From: an uncultured Bacteroidales bacterium
Lineage (GTDB): Bacteria; Bacteroidota; Bacteroidia; Bacteroidales; FEN-979
Reading direction: 5' to 3'
DNA: 64,000 nt
Assembly (NCBI GenBank): GCA_903887775.1
Contig: CAISRB010000011.1
Span: 323,664-387,663 of the forward strand
Position 1 is the stretch's first letter, and the number at the start of each line of letters is the position of its first letter. The notes under the pieces were generated by a model that saw only the letters and a program-made list of their open reading frames with translations, was not told the origin of the DNA and did no database searches. Position numbers and translations under genes: made by a program. Positions 35,612 to 44,750 of the stretch are shown here, piece by piece.

Positions 35612-36823
35612 TCAGGAATTATATTTTGAAAAAATCAGGGATGAATTATTTCCGCCAAACCCGAATGAATTTGATAACACATGTTCAACAGCGACATTCT
35701 GCCGTATTGAGGTCACCGGGCAAATCCTGAGCTCCTTCATGGGTGTTTGCCATCTGAGGTTGGAAAAAACACAGTGATGATTAATTGCAAGCAGGGAAAT
35801 AACGGCTTCAATGGCACCTGCAGCCCCCAGGGTATGGCCGGTAAAAGATTTGGTAGAGCTGAAAGGAGGCACCTTCTCCCCGAAAATTTTCTGAACTGCC
35901 ATACCTTCACTGAGATCATTATTCTGGGTCCCGGTTCCGTGAACGTTGATATAACTGATATTTTCGGGTAAAAAGCCGCTCATTTTAATTGCTTTGTCCA
36001 TAGCCAGTGCTGCGCCCGTACCATCGGGTGAAGAAGCAGTCTGGTGGTAAGCGTCATTTGCATTTCCATAGCCGCTAAGGACACCATAAATTGGTTTACC
36101 CTGCCTCAATGCCCGTTCGGATGTTTCCAGAACAAGAAAAGCAGCTCCTTCTCCGATAGTCAGACCGGCCCGGTTCTCATCGAAAGGTTTGCAACCATCC
36201 TTGTCCAATATCATCAGGGTATTGAAGCCGTTGAGAGTGAACCTGGTCACTGCATCTGTTCCCCCGGCAATGACACGGTCGAGCATTCCCGCTTTGAGCA
36301 TCTCAGCTCCCAGCATGATCGCATTTGCCGAAGAGCTGCAAGCCGTGCTGATAGTCGTCATGAAATCAAAAACGCCCAGATATCCGGCTATTGCTTCAGT
36401 GCTTTCACCGCAATCATGGTTGATGACATCAGCCAATTTTCCCTTTGAGGGGTTCCCTAGAAACAGGGGATAGAAATCCTCGCTGCAGTCCATCCCGCCA
36501 ACAGTAGTGGCTGAGATAAGCCCGGTTTTTAAGGCCTTGTCCAGTTTCAATCCGGCCAATTCAGCTGCCTGGCGTGCAGCTGCAATCCCGAGAAGGGTGG
36601 TACGGGTATATTTCTTTTTTGACTGCAGACCGCAGTTCATTTTTAATTCCCCGTTCGACTGTTTGACTTCAGCGAGAGGCAGCCTGCCTTTATGAATCGT
36701 TTCAAACTGTGTAATCCCACCAATGCCCGACTTGCCGCTGATCAATGAATTCAGCGCCTCCTCCGCATCCATTCCGATCGAAGAGATCATCCCGTAACCA
36801 GTTATCACAATAGGATTTGCCAT
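35612..36823 (-). CDS. Beta-ketoacyl-ACP synthase, FabF type (pair 1)
   Basis: 403 residues. Full catalytic set: Cys162 in ISTACSSSANAI, His in NVHGTGTQNND and His in GHTLGAAGAIEA. NSFGFGGNNSSL closes the protein. Directly followed by a CLF-like gene, so it probably acts as the extending half of a KS-CLF heterodimer. It resembles the KS of pair 2 (37915-39123) strongly, including TTVGGMD and ESTEAIAGYLG-type blocks, so the pairs arose by duplication. Confidence 0.92.
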   Translation of the reverse strand: MANPIVITGYGMISSIGMDAEEALNSLISGKSGIGGITQFETIHKGRLPLAEVKQSNGELKMNCGLQSKKKYTRTTLLGIAAARQAAELAGLKLDKALKTGLISATTVGGMDCSEDFYPLFLGNPSKGKLADVINHDCGESTEAIAGYLGVFDFMTTISTACSSSANAIMLGAEMLKAGMLDRVIAGGTDAVTRFTLNGFNTLMILDKDGCKPFDENRAGLTIGEGAAFLVLETSERALRQGKPIYGVLSGYGNANDAYHQTASSPDGTGAALAMDKAIKMSGFLPENISYINVHGTGTQNNDLSEGMAVQKIFGEKVPPFSSTKSFTGHTLGAAGAIEAVISLLAINHHCVFSNLRWQTPMKELRICPVTSIRQNVAVEHVLSNSFGFGGNNSSLIFSKYNS

Positions 36824-36872
36824 GAAATTACCAGGGTTTCAAGGCTGCAAATTTAGAAAAAATCTGGAGGTA

Positions 36873-37928
36873 TTATTTTCTGATCAGGATAAAGGCATGG
36901 TCGGTATTCCTGAAATGATTGTGGATCAGAATGTTTGTTAGTTTTTTTCGAGGGGATGGTAAAGTCAGAAGTGAAGCCGGGATGTATTGCTTTTTGAGGA
37001 TGTTTGCCGCTATATACATTGCAAAACCTGAAACCGTATGGTATTCTCCGCAAAGATGCTTATATAATATACGGGCTGCGCCAGGCACAGACTGCATGAT
37101 GATCTCATTGCATATCATGTCGTGTTCCGCATGACCATTATTGCCCATAAGAACAATATCCACATCACCAGGCAAGAGCCCGTTATCAGAAAGGAATTGT
37201 CTGACAAAAGAGGCAGTATACGATACGGATACCGGCCTGTATAAGGTTTCTGCAGCAGCAAGACGGGCATAGGTTTTTTCCGTCCTTTCCCCTGAAATCA
37301 TAAAGTATGCTGAGCCTTCCCCTGCCAGGGCGCCTGGTGTATCAGTCGTCCACAGGTCCAGGTTCCTGATTGCTTCTTTTTTCCATAAACCGAGCCTGCG
37401 GATTATAGTCAGGTGATTCAGGGTCATCTCGTCAATTCCCCCGGCCAGGACATTGGTTGCAGAGCCTTCCCTGATCTGCAGAATCGCATCGGTAAGACAG
37501 CTTTCGAGCGAGAAGCAGCGATGTACAAAGGTAGAATTATACTGATGGCATTTCAGGTTGATGGCAATCTGGGAACTGATCGTATTGTATGTGGACTGGA
37601 TGAAAGGAGTCGGGTTAAGAAATTTCTCCTCTTTCGTAAGCTCTCCCAATATCTTTTCGGTATCCTCAACGCTGCCCAGGCCGGTTCCTGTGATGATAGC
37701 GTCGGGCGATTGAATACCTGCGTCCTGCAGACAGATCTTTGCAGAGCTGATCCCCATTTTGATAAGGCGGCTCATCCTCCTGGAGGCGATAGGATCGATA
37801 TAGGCCTTGTAAACGGGCTCAACTGATTTCATGAAATCGGCTGTTTGCACAACTACCGGTTCAAGAAAGCCCGAGCCGGGGAGAGTGTTCTGGGGAGAAA
37901 TAATTCCGATTCCGTTAATGTATTCCAT
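36873..37928 (-). CDS. Chain-length-factor-like ketosynthase partner (pair 2), retains a Cys
   Basis: 351 residues, paralogous to the protein at 34531-35604 over the whole length (DAIITGTGLGSVEDTEK, PTPFIQSTYNTISSQIAI and LAGGIDEMT are nearly shared). At the catalytic position it has Cys138 in FVHRCFSLES, where the pair 1 protein has Gly. The H-G-T-G-T motif is missing, while a His lies in CGEYHTVSGFA near the second KS His. It may be a CLF with a residual nucleophile, possibly able to hold or decarboxylate an acyl group. It overlaps the pair 2 KS gene by 14 bases. Confidence 0.87.
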   Translation of the reverse strand: MEYINGIGIISPQNTLPGSGFLEPVVVQTADFMKSVEPVYKAYIDPIASRRMSRLIKMGISSAKICLQDAGIQSPDAIITGTGLGSVEDTEKILGELTKEEKFLNPTPFIQSTYNTISSQIAINLKCHQYNSTFVHRCFSLESCLTDAILQIREGSATNVLAGGIDEMTLNHLTIIRRLGLWKKEAIRNLDLWTTDTPGALAGEGSAYFMISGERTEKTYARLAAAETLYRPVSVSYTASFVRQFLSDNGLLPGDVDIVLMGNNGHAEHDMICNEIIMQSVPGAARILYKHLCGEYHTVSGFAMYIAANILKKQYIPASLLTLPSPRKKLTNILIHNHFRNTDHAFILIRK

Positions 37929-39123
37929 ACTTTTTAAATATCAGGGAGCTGTCGTTCCCGCCGAAACCAAAAGAGTTGCTCATCACCACATTCAGTTCGC
38001 ACCCCCTGATCATTTCTTTCACAGGCTGGAATTTCAATTCAGGCATGGGGTTTGAAAAGTTCAGGTTGGGCCAGATAATGCCATGAACAAGGCCCAAAAT
38101 CGAAATAATTGCTTCTGCTGATCCCGCCGCTGAAGTCATATGCCCGGTCAACGGCTTCGTTGAACTGATAAAGGGTATTTTCCCTGTAAATAATCTCTCA
38201 ATTGCACGGCCTTCAGAAAGATCATTGTTATCGGTACCTGTACCGTGGGCATTGATGTAATCTATTGAATCAGGGCTTTCACCGCTCATTTCCAAAGCTT
38301 TCTTCATAGCAAGGTATGCACCGGTACCGTCAGGGGAGGAGGCCGTCTGGTGAAACGCTTCACAGGCATTACCGTAGCCGGCGAGTTCGCAGATCACCTG
38401 GTTGCCTGTTTGCCTGTTTGCGTCCTCTGTTTCAAGGATCAGGTAAGCTGCTCCTTCACCCAGGTTGATGCCGTTCCGGCTGGCATCGAATGGCCGGCAT
38501 GGCTGCTTGTCAAGGATCTTAAGGGCATTGAAACCATTCAGATGAAATTTTGTAAGGGATTCGGTTCCTCCTGCAATTGCACAGTCGAGTTTCCCGGCTT
38601 TCATCAGCCTGGAAGCAAACATGATTGAGTTGGCAGCGCTGGAACAGGCTGTGCTGATCGTAGTGAGGAATCCTTTTAAACCCAGGTAATCAGCAATCTT
38701 CTCGGTGCTGTCGGCACAGTCATAAATGTCAATAAAAGCATTTTTACTGTCATTGTTAAGAAAATCCTGGTAATATTTTTCACATTGATCCATACCACCC
38801 ACGGTGGTGCCTGAAATCAGCCCGGTCCTCAGATTGTCATGCTCATTCAAACGGGCATGGAGAAAGGCTTCTTTCGCAGCGATTATACCGAGTAATGTGT
38901 TCCTTGAACAAGCCTGGCCGTCGGTCAATGCTGCTTCACGTATCAGTTCATCGTTCGTCTTTAAGACTTCCGAAACAACCAATTCATCCTTCAGGCTGGT
39001 CTCAATATGTCTGATAGGGCCAATCCCGCTATGGAGATGTAATAATGAGTTGAGGTTTTCCTGAACATTGTTTCCCAGGCCGGATATTAAACCCAGGCCG
39101 GTAACAAAGATCCTTGAAGGCAT
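37915..39123 (-). CDS. Beta-ketoacyl-ACP synthase, FabF type (pair 2)
   Basis: 402 residues. Cys160 in ISTACSSAANSI, His in NAHGTGTDNND, and His in TGHMTSAAGSAEA where most KS proteins read G-H-T. Closely related to the pair 1 KS. Overlaps its CLF-like partner gene and abuts an ACP gene with no gap, giving an ACP-KS-CLF set. Probably extends an acyl chain as a heterodimer. Confidence 0.92.
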   Translation of the reverse strand: MPSRIFVTGLGLISGLGNNVQENLNSLLHLHSGIGPIRHIETSLKDELVVSEVLKTNDELIREAALTDGQACSRNTLLGIIAAKEAFLHARLNEHDNLRTGLISGTTVGGMDQCEKYYQDFLNNDSKNAFIDIYDCADSTEKIADYLGLKGFLTTISTACSSAANSIMFASRLMKAGKLDCAIAGGTESLTKFHLNGFNALKILDKQPCRPFDASRNGINLGEGAAYLILETEDANRQTGNQVICELAGYGNACEAFHQTASSPDGTGAYLAMKKALEMSGESPDSIDYINAHGTGTDNNDLSEGRAIERLFTGKIPFISSTKPLTGHMTSAAGSAEAIISILGLVHGIIWPNLNFSNPMPELKFQPVKEMIRGCELNVVMSNSFGFGGNDSSLIFKKYGIH

Positions 39124-39384
39124 TTATGCTTTCTTTTGGTGTTCGGTGATATACTCGGCCATTGTACGGATGGAATAGAAAATCTTTTTACCGTCTTTGG
39201 GATCTTCTATTTTAATACCATAATTCTTTTCGAGGAGGACTATCAGTTCCAGAGCATCTATCGAATCCAGGCCAAGGCCTTCGCCAAACAACGGGGCATC
39301 GGGATTAATTTCATCCACAGAAATATCTTCGAGATTAAGCTGTGCAATAACTTCTTTTTTCAGTTTGTCGATCAGTTCGTCCAT
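39124..39384 (-). CDS. Acyl carrier protein
   Basis: 86 residues with Ser41 in GLGLDSIDALEL, strongly acidic helices and no extensions. It starts the ACP-KS-CLF-KS-CLF stretch and directly abuts the pair 2 KS gene, so it is the best candidate for the main polyene-chain carrier. Confidence 0.92.
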   Translation of the reverse strand: MDELIDKLKKEVIAQLNLEDISVDEINPDAPLFGEGLGLDSIDALELIVLLEKNYGIKIEDPKDGKKIFYSIRTMAEYITEHQKKA

Positions 39385-39394
39385 TTTTCTTTTT

Positions 39395-40039
39395 TCAGTT
39401 TACTTTTATTAAATCATTAAGCGAGGCTTCAGTAAAAGGCAGGGAGTTAAACCCGGTTTCCCGTGAGATGGTGTTTTCATTTTCCACAAGAACCATCATT
39501 GCCCTGAAATTGTTCTGAAGTACTTCAACCCAGCCGCAAATACATGCTTCTGCCCGTTTGTTATCTATAATATCCGTGACATAATCATAAAGTTGTGACG
39601 GATTGAATTTCTCACTGACCAGAAATGCAGTTTCCCCTGTCAGTCTATGCCTTATGCAAATCTCCCCGATCACTATATTGGCCAGGGTATAAACAAAAAC
39701 CGAAGGGCTCGGAAAGTATGCCGAGCGGTTCCGTATACTTTCCTGGTGAGCCAGGTCGGTATCGAGGCTGGAACTCGAATTAGCCAGCACTACTGCAAGC
39801 GATCCGGGTTTAAACCTTTGTGAGTTTTCATTTCTGATCAGCAGTTCGGCACACATAAATCCAAGTTTACTCAATGCATCCATCTTGTAGAACTTGGGAT
39901 ATGCAATCTGTTCCTGCTTATACAGAGCCTTGATAAACCCCGCAAAAGTAGGAATTTTTTCCTGATAAAAGATAAGGTTCTTATTAACAACCACTTTACC
40001 TTCACCGATATAAGTATATGCCGTGATCAGTTTCTTCAT
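39395..40039 (-). CDS. Ketosynthase-like N-terminal half protein, no catalytic Cys
   Basis: 214 residues. It has the shape of the N-terminal half of a FabF-type ketosynthase: LAVVLANSSSSLDTDLAHQ corresponds to the G-T-G-x-G block, and ANIVIGEICIRHRLTGETAFLVSE to the strand before the active site, where no Cys follows. The C-terminal half with the two His motifs is absent. Similar half-size proteins are often labelled 3-oxoacyl-ACP synthase in Bacteroidota aryl polyene clusters. It may stabilise a KS or bind an ACP. It lies between KS and ACP genes with small gaps. Confidence 0.7.
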   Translation of the reverse strand: MKKLITAYTYIGEGKVVVNKNLIFYQEKIPTFAGFIKALYKQEQIAYPKFYKMDALSKLGFMCAELLIRNENSQRFKPGSLAVVLANSSSSLDTDLAHQESIRNRSAYFPSPSVFVYTLANIVIGEICIRHRLTGETAFLVSEKFNPSQLYDYVTDIIDNKRAEACICGWVEVLQNNFRAMMVLVENENTISRETGFNSLPFTEASLNDLIKVN

Positions 40040-40041
40040 GC

Positions 40042-41214
40042 TCAGGTCTTCTGAAATACAAGTGCTGCATTACAACCACCAAATCCGCTGGCGGTTTTCA
40101 GGCAGTTATTAACAGGTTTATATATCGTTTCTGCCGCAATATTTATTCGTTCAGACACTCCCGGGGTCTCAAAGCCTACCGATTTATAAATGCAATTCGT
40201 TTTCATCGATCCGATCAGGGCTGCCGATTCCATGACACCTGAGGCGCCAAGCGTATGCCCCCAGTAACCCTTGAAACTGTTTACAGGCACATCATTAAGA
40301 TTGCACAGTGACAGGGCTTTTGCTTCCATCTCATCATTAAAAGGAGTAGCGGTGCCATGAGCCGAAATATAATCAAGCCCGGCTTTTTCAATACCTGATT
40401 CATTCATGGCCCTGGTTATTGCCATGCTGAGTTCCTCGCCTGTCCTCGACGGCCCGGAAATATGATTCGCATCATTGCTCACCGAGCCTCCCATAAGCAT
40501 GATCCGTACATTGGTGTTTTCAGGCGGATTTGAAGACAGCACTATAGATCCGCAGCCTTCACCAAGCGAAAGCCCGTTCCTGCGAAGATCGAAAGGTTTG
40601 CATGGTTCCGGGCTCAGAGCCTGGAATGACTGAAAACCGGAGATCACGAATTCCGTGGCAATATCGCCACCTGTAACTACAGCAGAATCATATGTTCCGG
40701 AGCGAAGAAGCCTGCTCGCAGCAATCAGTGCGATGACCCCTGAAATACAGGCATTACTGATGATAAGGGGAGTATTTTTGAATCCGAAGAAATTCCTGAT
40801 GACAGAAGCCAGGGCCCAGAGATACACCCGGTTATGGTCGAACTTTGCCATAAAGCGGTCTTCCAGAAGATCAATATTCCCTTTCGTAGTCGAAAGGATA
40901 AGAATCGTCTTTTCATTTTCCGGGTTGATAGAAGATCCGCGTAAGGCATCAGCTGCTGAAAGTATCAACATCTTTTCGAGCCTCGTAAAGAATGCAGGGC
41001 TATGCTGTTTTTTATACTCAGCAAGAACGCTTTCAAATCTCTGTTCAAGCTGAACCGAATCCACAAGAGAGAGCGGAACAGGCTGTGGATAAAGCGTCTC
41101 GTTATGATGGACTGTTATCCCGGTCTTTCCCGAAAGCAATGATTCCAAATTCTCCCGGGAAGTAAAACCAAGGGAAGAGATAATGTTTTCCGAAACAGCG
41201 TAAACAGTTTTCAT
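40042..41214 (-). CDS. Beta-ketoacyl-ACP synthase, FabF type (divergent)
   Basis: 390 residues. Cys146 in ISNACISGVIAL, His in SAHGTATPFND and His in GHTLGASGVMES, so catalytically complete. Less like the paired KS proteins and with a shorter N-terminus. It is 2 bases upstream of the KS-like half protein, which might be its partner. Aryl polyene clusters typically contain a separate KS for the first condensation with the aryl starter; this could be it, but sequence alone cannot decide. Confidence 0.9.
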   Translation of the reverse strand: MKTVYAVSENIISSLGFTSRENLESLLSGKTGITVHHNETLYPQPVPLSLVDSVQLEQRFESVLAEYKKQHSPAFFTRLEKMLILSAADALRGSSINPENEKTILILSTTKGNIDLLEDRFMAKFDHNRVYLWALASVIRNFFGFKNTPLIISNACISGVIALIAASRLLRSGTYDSAVVTGGDIATEFVISGFQSFQALSPEPCKPFDLRRNGLSLGEGCGSIVLSSNPPENTNVRIMLMGGSVSNDANHISGPSRTGEELSMAITRAMNESGIEKAGLDYISAHGTATPFNDEMEAKALSLCNLNDVPVNSFKGYWGHTLGASGVMESAALIGSMKTNCIYKSVGFETPGVSERINIAAETIYKPVNNCLKTASGFGGCNAALVFQKT

Positions 41215-41223
41215 CAGTAAAAC

Positions 41224-41640
41224 TTATTCGATCCCCCATTTCCTTTTCCACCCGGTATAAAATTCCGGAGAGTTTAAGAGCAGTTCCCCATCGGGAGTAA
41301 GAAATACCTGGGTAGAACTTCCGGAGGCCATTACTTCATCGTCTTTCTTTCTAGTAATTGTATAAGAAAAAACGATCTTGGCTGCGTCGGTAGGGATATA
41401 TTTGGTTTCAACGATCAAAACATCACCATATACCAGGGGCTTTTTATAGTCGCAGTTGACTTTAACGATGGGGATCATCACATTGTGCCGGTAAACATCA
41501 AGGTACCCAAGGTCATATTTAAGACCAAACGATTCACGCCCGTCCTCGAAATATTTCAGGTAATGTCCATGCCAGACGATTCTCAACGAATCGACTTCAC
41601 TAAATCTGACAGTGATCTCTTTATTGTCGGTAAGTGTCAT
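41224..41640 (-). CDS. 4-hydroxybenzoyl-CoA thioesterase-family (YbgC-like) protein
   Basis: 138 residues, hot-dog fold. RFSEVDSLRIVWHGHYLKYFEDGRE is the family signature, with Asp17 as the catalytic acid and the H-G-H-Y-L-K-Y-F-E helix start. It hydrolyses acyl-CoA or acyl-ACP thioesters and could release or proofread chains. Aryl polyene clusters commonly have one such thioesterase. 9 bases downstream lies the KS gene, 2 bases upstream the ABC permease gene. Confidence 0.88.
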   Translation of the reverse strand: MTLTDNKEITVRFSEVDSLRIVWHGHYLKYFEDGRESFGLKYDLGYLDVYRHNVMIPIVKVNCDYKKPLVYGDVLIVETKYIPTDAAKIVFSYTITRKKDDEVMASGSSTQVFLTPDGELLLNSPEFYTGWKRKWGIE

Positions 41641-41642
41641 GT

Positions 41643-42944
41643 TCAGCTGTTTAAGGGAGAATTAATCCTGCGGTAGAGCATCGCGATCGAGATCATAACA
41701 ATAAAGAATGCAAGAAGCTTTATTATCTGGGGGAGGATATCTGCTATTGTTGCCTGCCTGAGGAAAAGGTCGATAAAGCCGACATGGCCCCAATTCAAAG
41801 GGGAACACCCAGCTATTGTTCTCATTACTTCCGGCATAAAATAAACAGGCACCCACAAACCGCCTAAAGCCGTAAATACTACCACGGAAACCACACCAAA
41901 AGCTGCAGCCTGCTGATTGGTCCGCGCAATTGTGCCAACAGCAATAGCAAAGCCCAGCGCTGCAAGGCTCGAGACTATCATCATAAGCAGGATACCGATG
42001 TAATTTGACCCAATGGTAAGAGGAGGGATACTTGCCAGGGGAAGTAAATAGCGGCCGGCCAGCATCATCAGGATGAATTGAATGATACAAACAACAGTGT
42101 ACACACCAACCTTCGCCATGAAAATTGTAAGATACGAAACAGGCATGGTATAAATCCTGATCATACTGCCTTCTTCACGTTCCTTGATCATACTTCCGCT
42201 CAATGGGATAACAATAAAAAACATTGCGAACAGGGCCCAGGCCGGGACATTATGCTGGGTTGTTGAAGGCACGGTTTTTTCATTCCTGCCTGATGGAAAA
42301 ATCTCAGAAAAATATACGGTTTCCTTATAATCCATTTTTGGAGAACGGTATTGGGGGAACATTTTTTTCAGTTCCGAGTTGAATGAACTGAAGATCATCG
42401 AGGATTCGATGAACATACTGTATTCCTTCATCGTCGCCATAAAGGCGTATTTAAAAGTCCCTTTGATCCCCGGATCGAAATAGATTGCAATGTTGATCGA
42501 ATCATTCGATTGAATGTCGAGAAAGGGATTGTCAAGGGGCATAATGATCCCTGAGACGATCTGGGTTACCATCACCTGGACTTTATGTCTGATGATCCTT
42601 GTGGATCCTTTCGGGATAATAACCGCAACATTATAGACTCCCTTTGCGACCTTTTCCTTTGCAATCTCACGGGTCAGTTTTTTTCCGTCAAGACTTGTAT
42701 AAATTTTAAAAACATTTGAACTTTTCAGGCCTTCCCCGATTTTGGCGCCAAGAGTATCATGGTCTTCATCCACCAGCAGGACTGGTATCGATGGATCCTT
42801 TGTAAGAGAACTCCAACCTTGTTCCTGGACAAGTGCCAGGATCACAACCATGATCATAGGCATTATGAAAAGGAGGATAAGCCCGGCCATATCCCTGATC
42901 AGGATCAATGATTCTTTTCGGCAAGCGGAAAAAAATTTGAACAT
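41643..42944 (-). CDS. ABC-2 type transporter permease (copy B)
   Basis: 433 residues with the same layout as copy A at 6267-7463: an N-terminal helix (MAGLILLFIMPMIMVVILALV), a periplasmic-type domain of about 220 residues, then FVIPLSGSMIKEREEGSMIRI and GGLWVPVYFMP within the C-terminal helix bundle. The motifs around the first C-terminal helix match copy A closely, so the two are paralogues. The ATPase gene lies 18 bases upstream. Likely exports an intermediate or the product, or moves lipid across the inner membrane. Confidence 0.88.
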   Translation of the reverse strand: MFKFFSACRKESLILIRDMAGLILLFIMPMIMVVILALVQEQGWSSLTKDPSIPVLLVDEDHDTLGAKIGEGLKSSNVFKIYTSLDGKKLTREIAKEKVAKGVYNVAVIIPKGSTRIIRHKVQVMVTQIVSGIIMPLDNPFLDIQSNDSINIAIYFDPGIKGTFKYAFMATMKEYSMFIESSMIFSSFNSELKKMFPQYRSPKMDYKETVYFSEIFPSGRNEKTVPSTTQHNVPAWALFAMFFIVIPLSGSMIKEREEGSMIRIYTMPVSYLTIFMAKVGVYTVVCIIQFILMMLAGRYLLPLASIPPLTIGSNYIGILLMMIVSSLAALGFAIAVGTIARTNQQAAAFGVVSVVVFTALGGLWVPVYFMPEVMRTIAGCSPLNWGHVGFIDLFLRQATIADILPQIIKLLAFFIVMISIAMLYRRINSPLNS

Positions 42945-42962
42945 TACGTCTTTCTTATCCTG

Positions 42963-43715
42963 TTAATCTCTGAGATCCTTTCCTGTAAAGTGCAGAAAAA
43001 TATTTTCAAGATCCTTGAACTCCGGATGTTCAGCGACAAGTTCACGGGGATTTCCCATAGACACAACTCTGCCGCGGTCAATGATGGCGACGCGTGTACA
43101 GAGTTTTTCTGCCTCCTCCATATAGTGGGAAGTATAGATGACGGTAGTACCTGTCTTGTTAAGCTCTTTCAGATAATCCAGGATAACAACCCTTGACTGC
43201 ACATCAATGCCAACCGTAGGCTCGTCGAGGAAAATAACTTTGGGATCATGTAAAAGGCCCGCGATCAGGTTGATCCTCCTTTTAATTCCACCGGAACAGT
43301 TGGCTATTTTTTTATCTGCATGTTTTTCAAGCCCGAATACGGCGAATCCTTCTGCTATTTTCTGCCTGAGCTTAGCCCCCCTGAGGCCGTACATATTTCC
43401 AAAGAAAGTCAGGTTTTCCCAGGCTGTGAGGGTAGGATAGAGGGCCACATCCTGGGGTACGACCCCTATAATATGTTTGATCTTATCCCGGTTCGAATGA
43501 ATATCCATACCGTCAATACTGGCTTTCCCCCGGGTTGCATTAAAAAGGCCGCAGAGTATTGAAATAGTGGTGGTCTTCCCGGCGCCATTGGGACCCAGCA
43601 GGCCAAAAATCTCACCCTCGAAAATATCCAGGGATATGCCATTTATTGCAGGCTCGTCTGATCCCTTATAAATTTTAACAAGGTCCTTTATTTCAATAAT
43701 CGCCTTTCCGGACAT
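42963..43715 (-). CDS. ABC transporter ATP-binding protein
   Basis: 250 residues. Walker A GPNGAGKTT at 41-49, signature NCSGGIKRR, Walker B VIFLDEPT, and a switch His in VIYTSHYMEEAE. It belongs to the drug/lipid exporter (DrrA/CcmA-like) group. It is the only ABC ATPase in the cluster and must serve permease copy B and possibly copy A. Its stop abuts permease copy B, and it overlaps the BtrH-like gene upstream by one base. Confidence 0.93.
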   Translation of the reverse strand: MSGKAIIEIKDLVKIYKGSDEPAINGISLDIFEGEIFGLLGPNGAGKTTTISILCGLFNATRGKASIDGMDIHSNRDKIKHIIGVVPQDVALYPTLTAWENLTFFGNMYGLRGAKLRQKIAEGFAVFGLEKHADKKIANCSGGIKRRINLIAGLLHDPKVIFLDEPTVGIDVQSRVVILDYLKELNKTGTTVIYTSHYMEEAEKLCTRVAIIDRGRVVSMGNPRELVAEHPEFKDLENIFLHFTGKDLRD

Positions 43716-44740
43716 CAGATTTTAAGCTTTTCAATTGTTTTAAATACCTGCTCCTCCATACCTGCTATCTCCATCATCATATCTCCCAAGGTGTTATAAT
43801 CTTCGGCCGGCTGGGACGACCTGTTCTTACAGTTCCTCGCACCAAGGTAAGTAAACTCCCTCCATTTATTTGCAGTGCGGCCCATGATATCCGAGGCTTC
43901 CAGAAGCTGACTGTTATTGAACATCTCCCCGCTCTCTTTCAGGAAAGCTCCGTAAATATATCGGAACCCTGCGCCTCCCGTCCCATAATCCTCGGCCATC
44001 CTGAGTATCTGCCCGAGGTAAAATGCAGCTTTTTGATTCCCGTGTTTTTTAGGCCACTTCCTGATATCCTTTGCCATCACACGCATTCCTTTTATCCCTA
44101 TGAGCCAGAAAGGCACCTTTGTCATTTCATAAACACTCTTGTCAACACCCAGCTTGACAGCTTTTCGGATATCAAGTTCCCCGGGCATCGAATTAATCCA
44201 GTACATTTTACCTTTTGGAGCAAATGCGCCTTTGGCCCAACGCACCCTTACCAGGTCTTCATAAGTTAATGTCTGCGGATGTTCCATTACCGTATCGCTT
44301 ACGTGGTAAAGGTTCCCTTCCTTCCCGAAAACGACCATATTGTGCATATTATAATGCTGGCGGTATTCGGGAGGGAAAAAGGTAAGATTGAACACCCCGA
44401 CCTGCACGCCTGTAGGAATGCCTTTTTCAAGGTTCCTGTCGAGGGCATCCATCGAATCCTTTACATTGCTGAATTTCCTGATCACGGTGGAATCAACCCC
44501 GAGATATTTCGTCGAACGGCGGAATACCGTATTCGGCAGGTTCCTGAACGACATCATCGGGGCAAACATCAGCTTGATAAAGGGGAGGTAACTGAAATAA
44601 ATGCCTGTTCCAATACCAAAAGCCATGGGCTCTGACATCTTAACACCATAAAAATTAAACAGATTGGAGGTGGCGCCGCTTTCGCAATGACCGGCCTGGC
44701 GGTGTGTATAATTAATCATTACAGGTTTGCTGTCCATCAT
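43715..44740 (-). CDS. BtrH-like papain-fold acyltransferase (copy B)
   Basis: 341 residues, paralogue of 4846-5853. Plausible triad: Cys19 in RQAGHCESGA, His133 in NMHNMVVFG, Asp149 in HVSDTV. The shared C-terminal motifs are IGIKGMRVMAKDI and DYGTGGAGFRYIYGAF. BtrH-type proteins move an acyl group from a carrier protein to an amine. Together with an HTH-like gene upstream and ABC genes downstream it forms module B. Two copies in one cluster suggest two acylation events or two acyl donors. Confidence 0.8.
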   Translation of the reverse strand: MMDSKPVMINYTHRQAGHCESGATSNLFNFYGVKMSEPMAFGIGTGIYFSYLPFIKLMFAPMMSFRNLPNTVFRRSTKYLGVDSTVIRKFSNVKDSMDALDRNLEKGIPTGVQVGVFNLTFFPPEYRQHYNMHNMVVFGKEGNLYHVSDTVMEHPQTLTYEDLVRVRWAKGAFAPKGKMYWINSMPGELDIRKAVKLGVDKSVYEMTKVPFWLIGIKGMRVMAKDIRKWPKKHGNQKAAFYLGQILRMAEDYGTGGAGFRYIYGAFLKESGEMFNNSQLLEASDIMGRTANKWREFTYLGARNCKNRSSQPAEDYNTLGDMMMEIAGMEEQVFKTIEKLKI

Positions 44741-44750
44741 TGTTGTTTTA

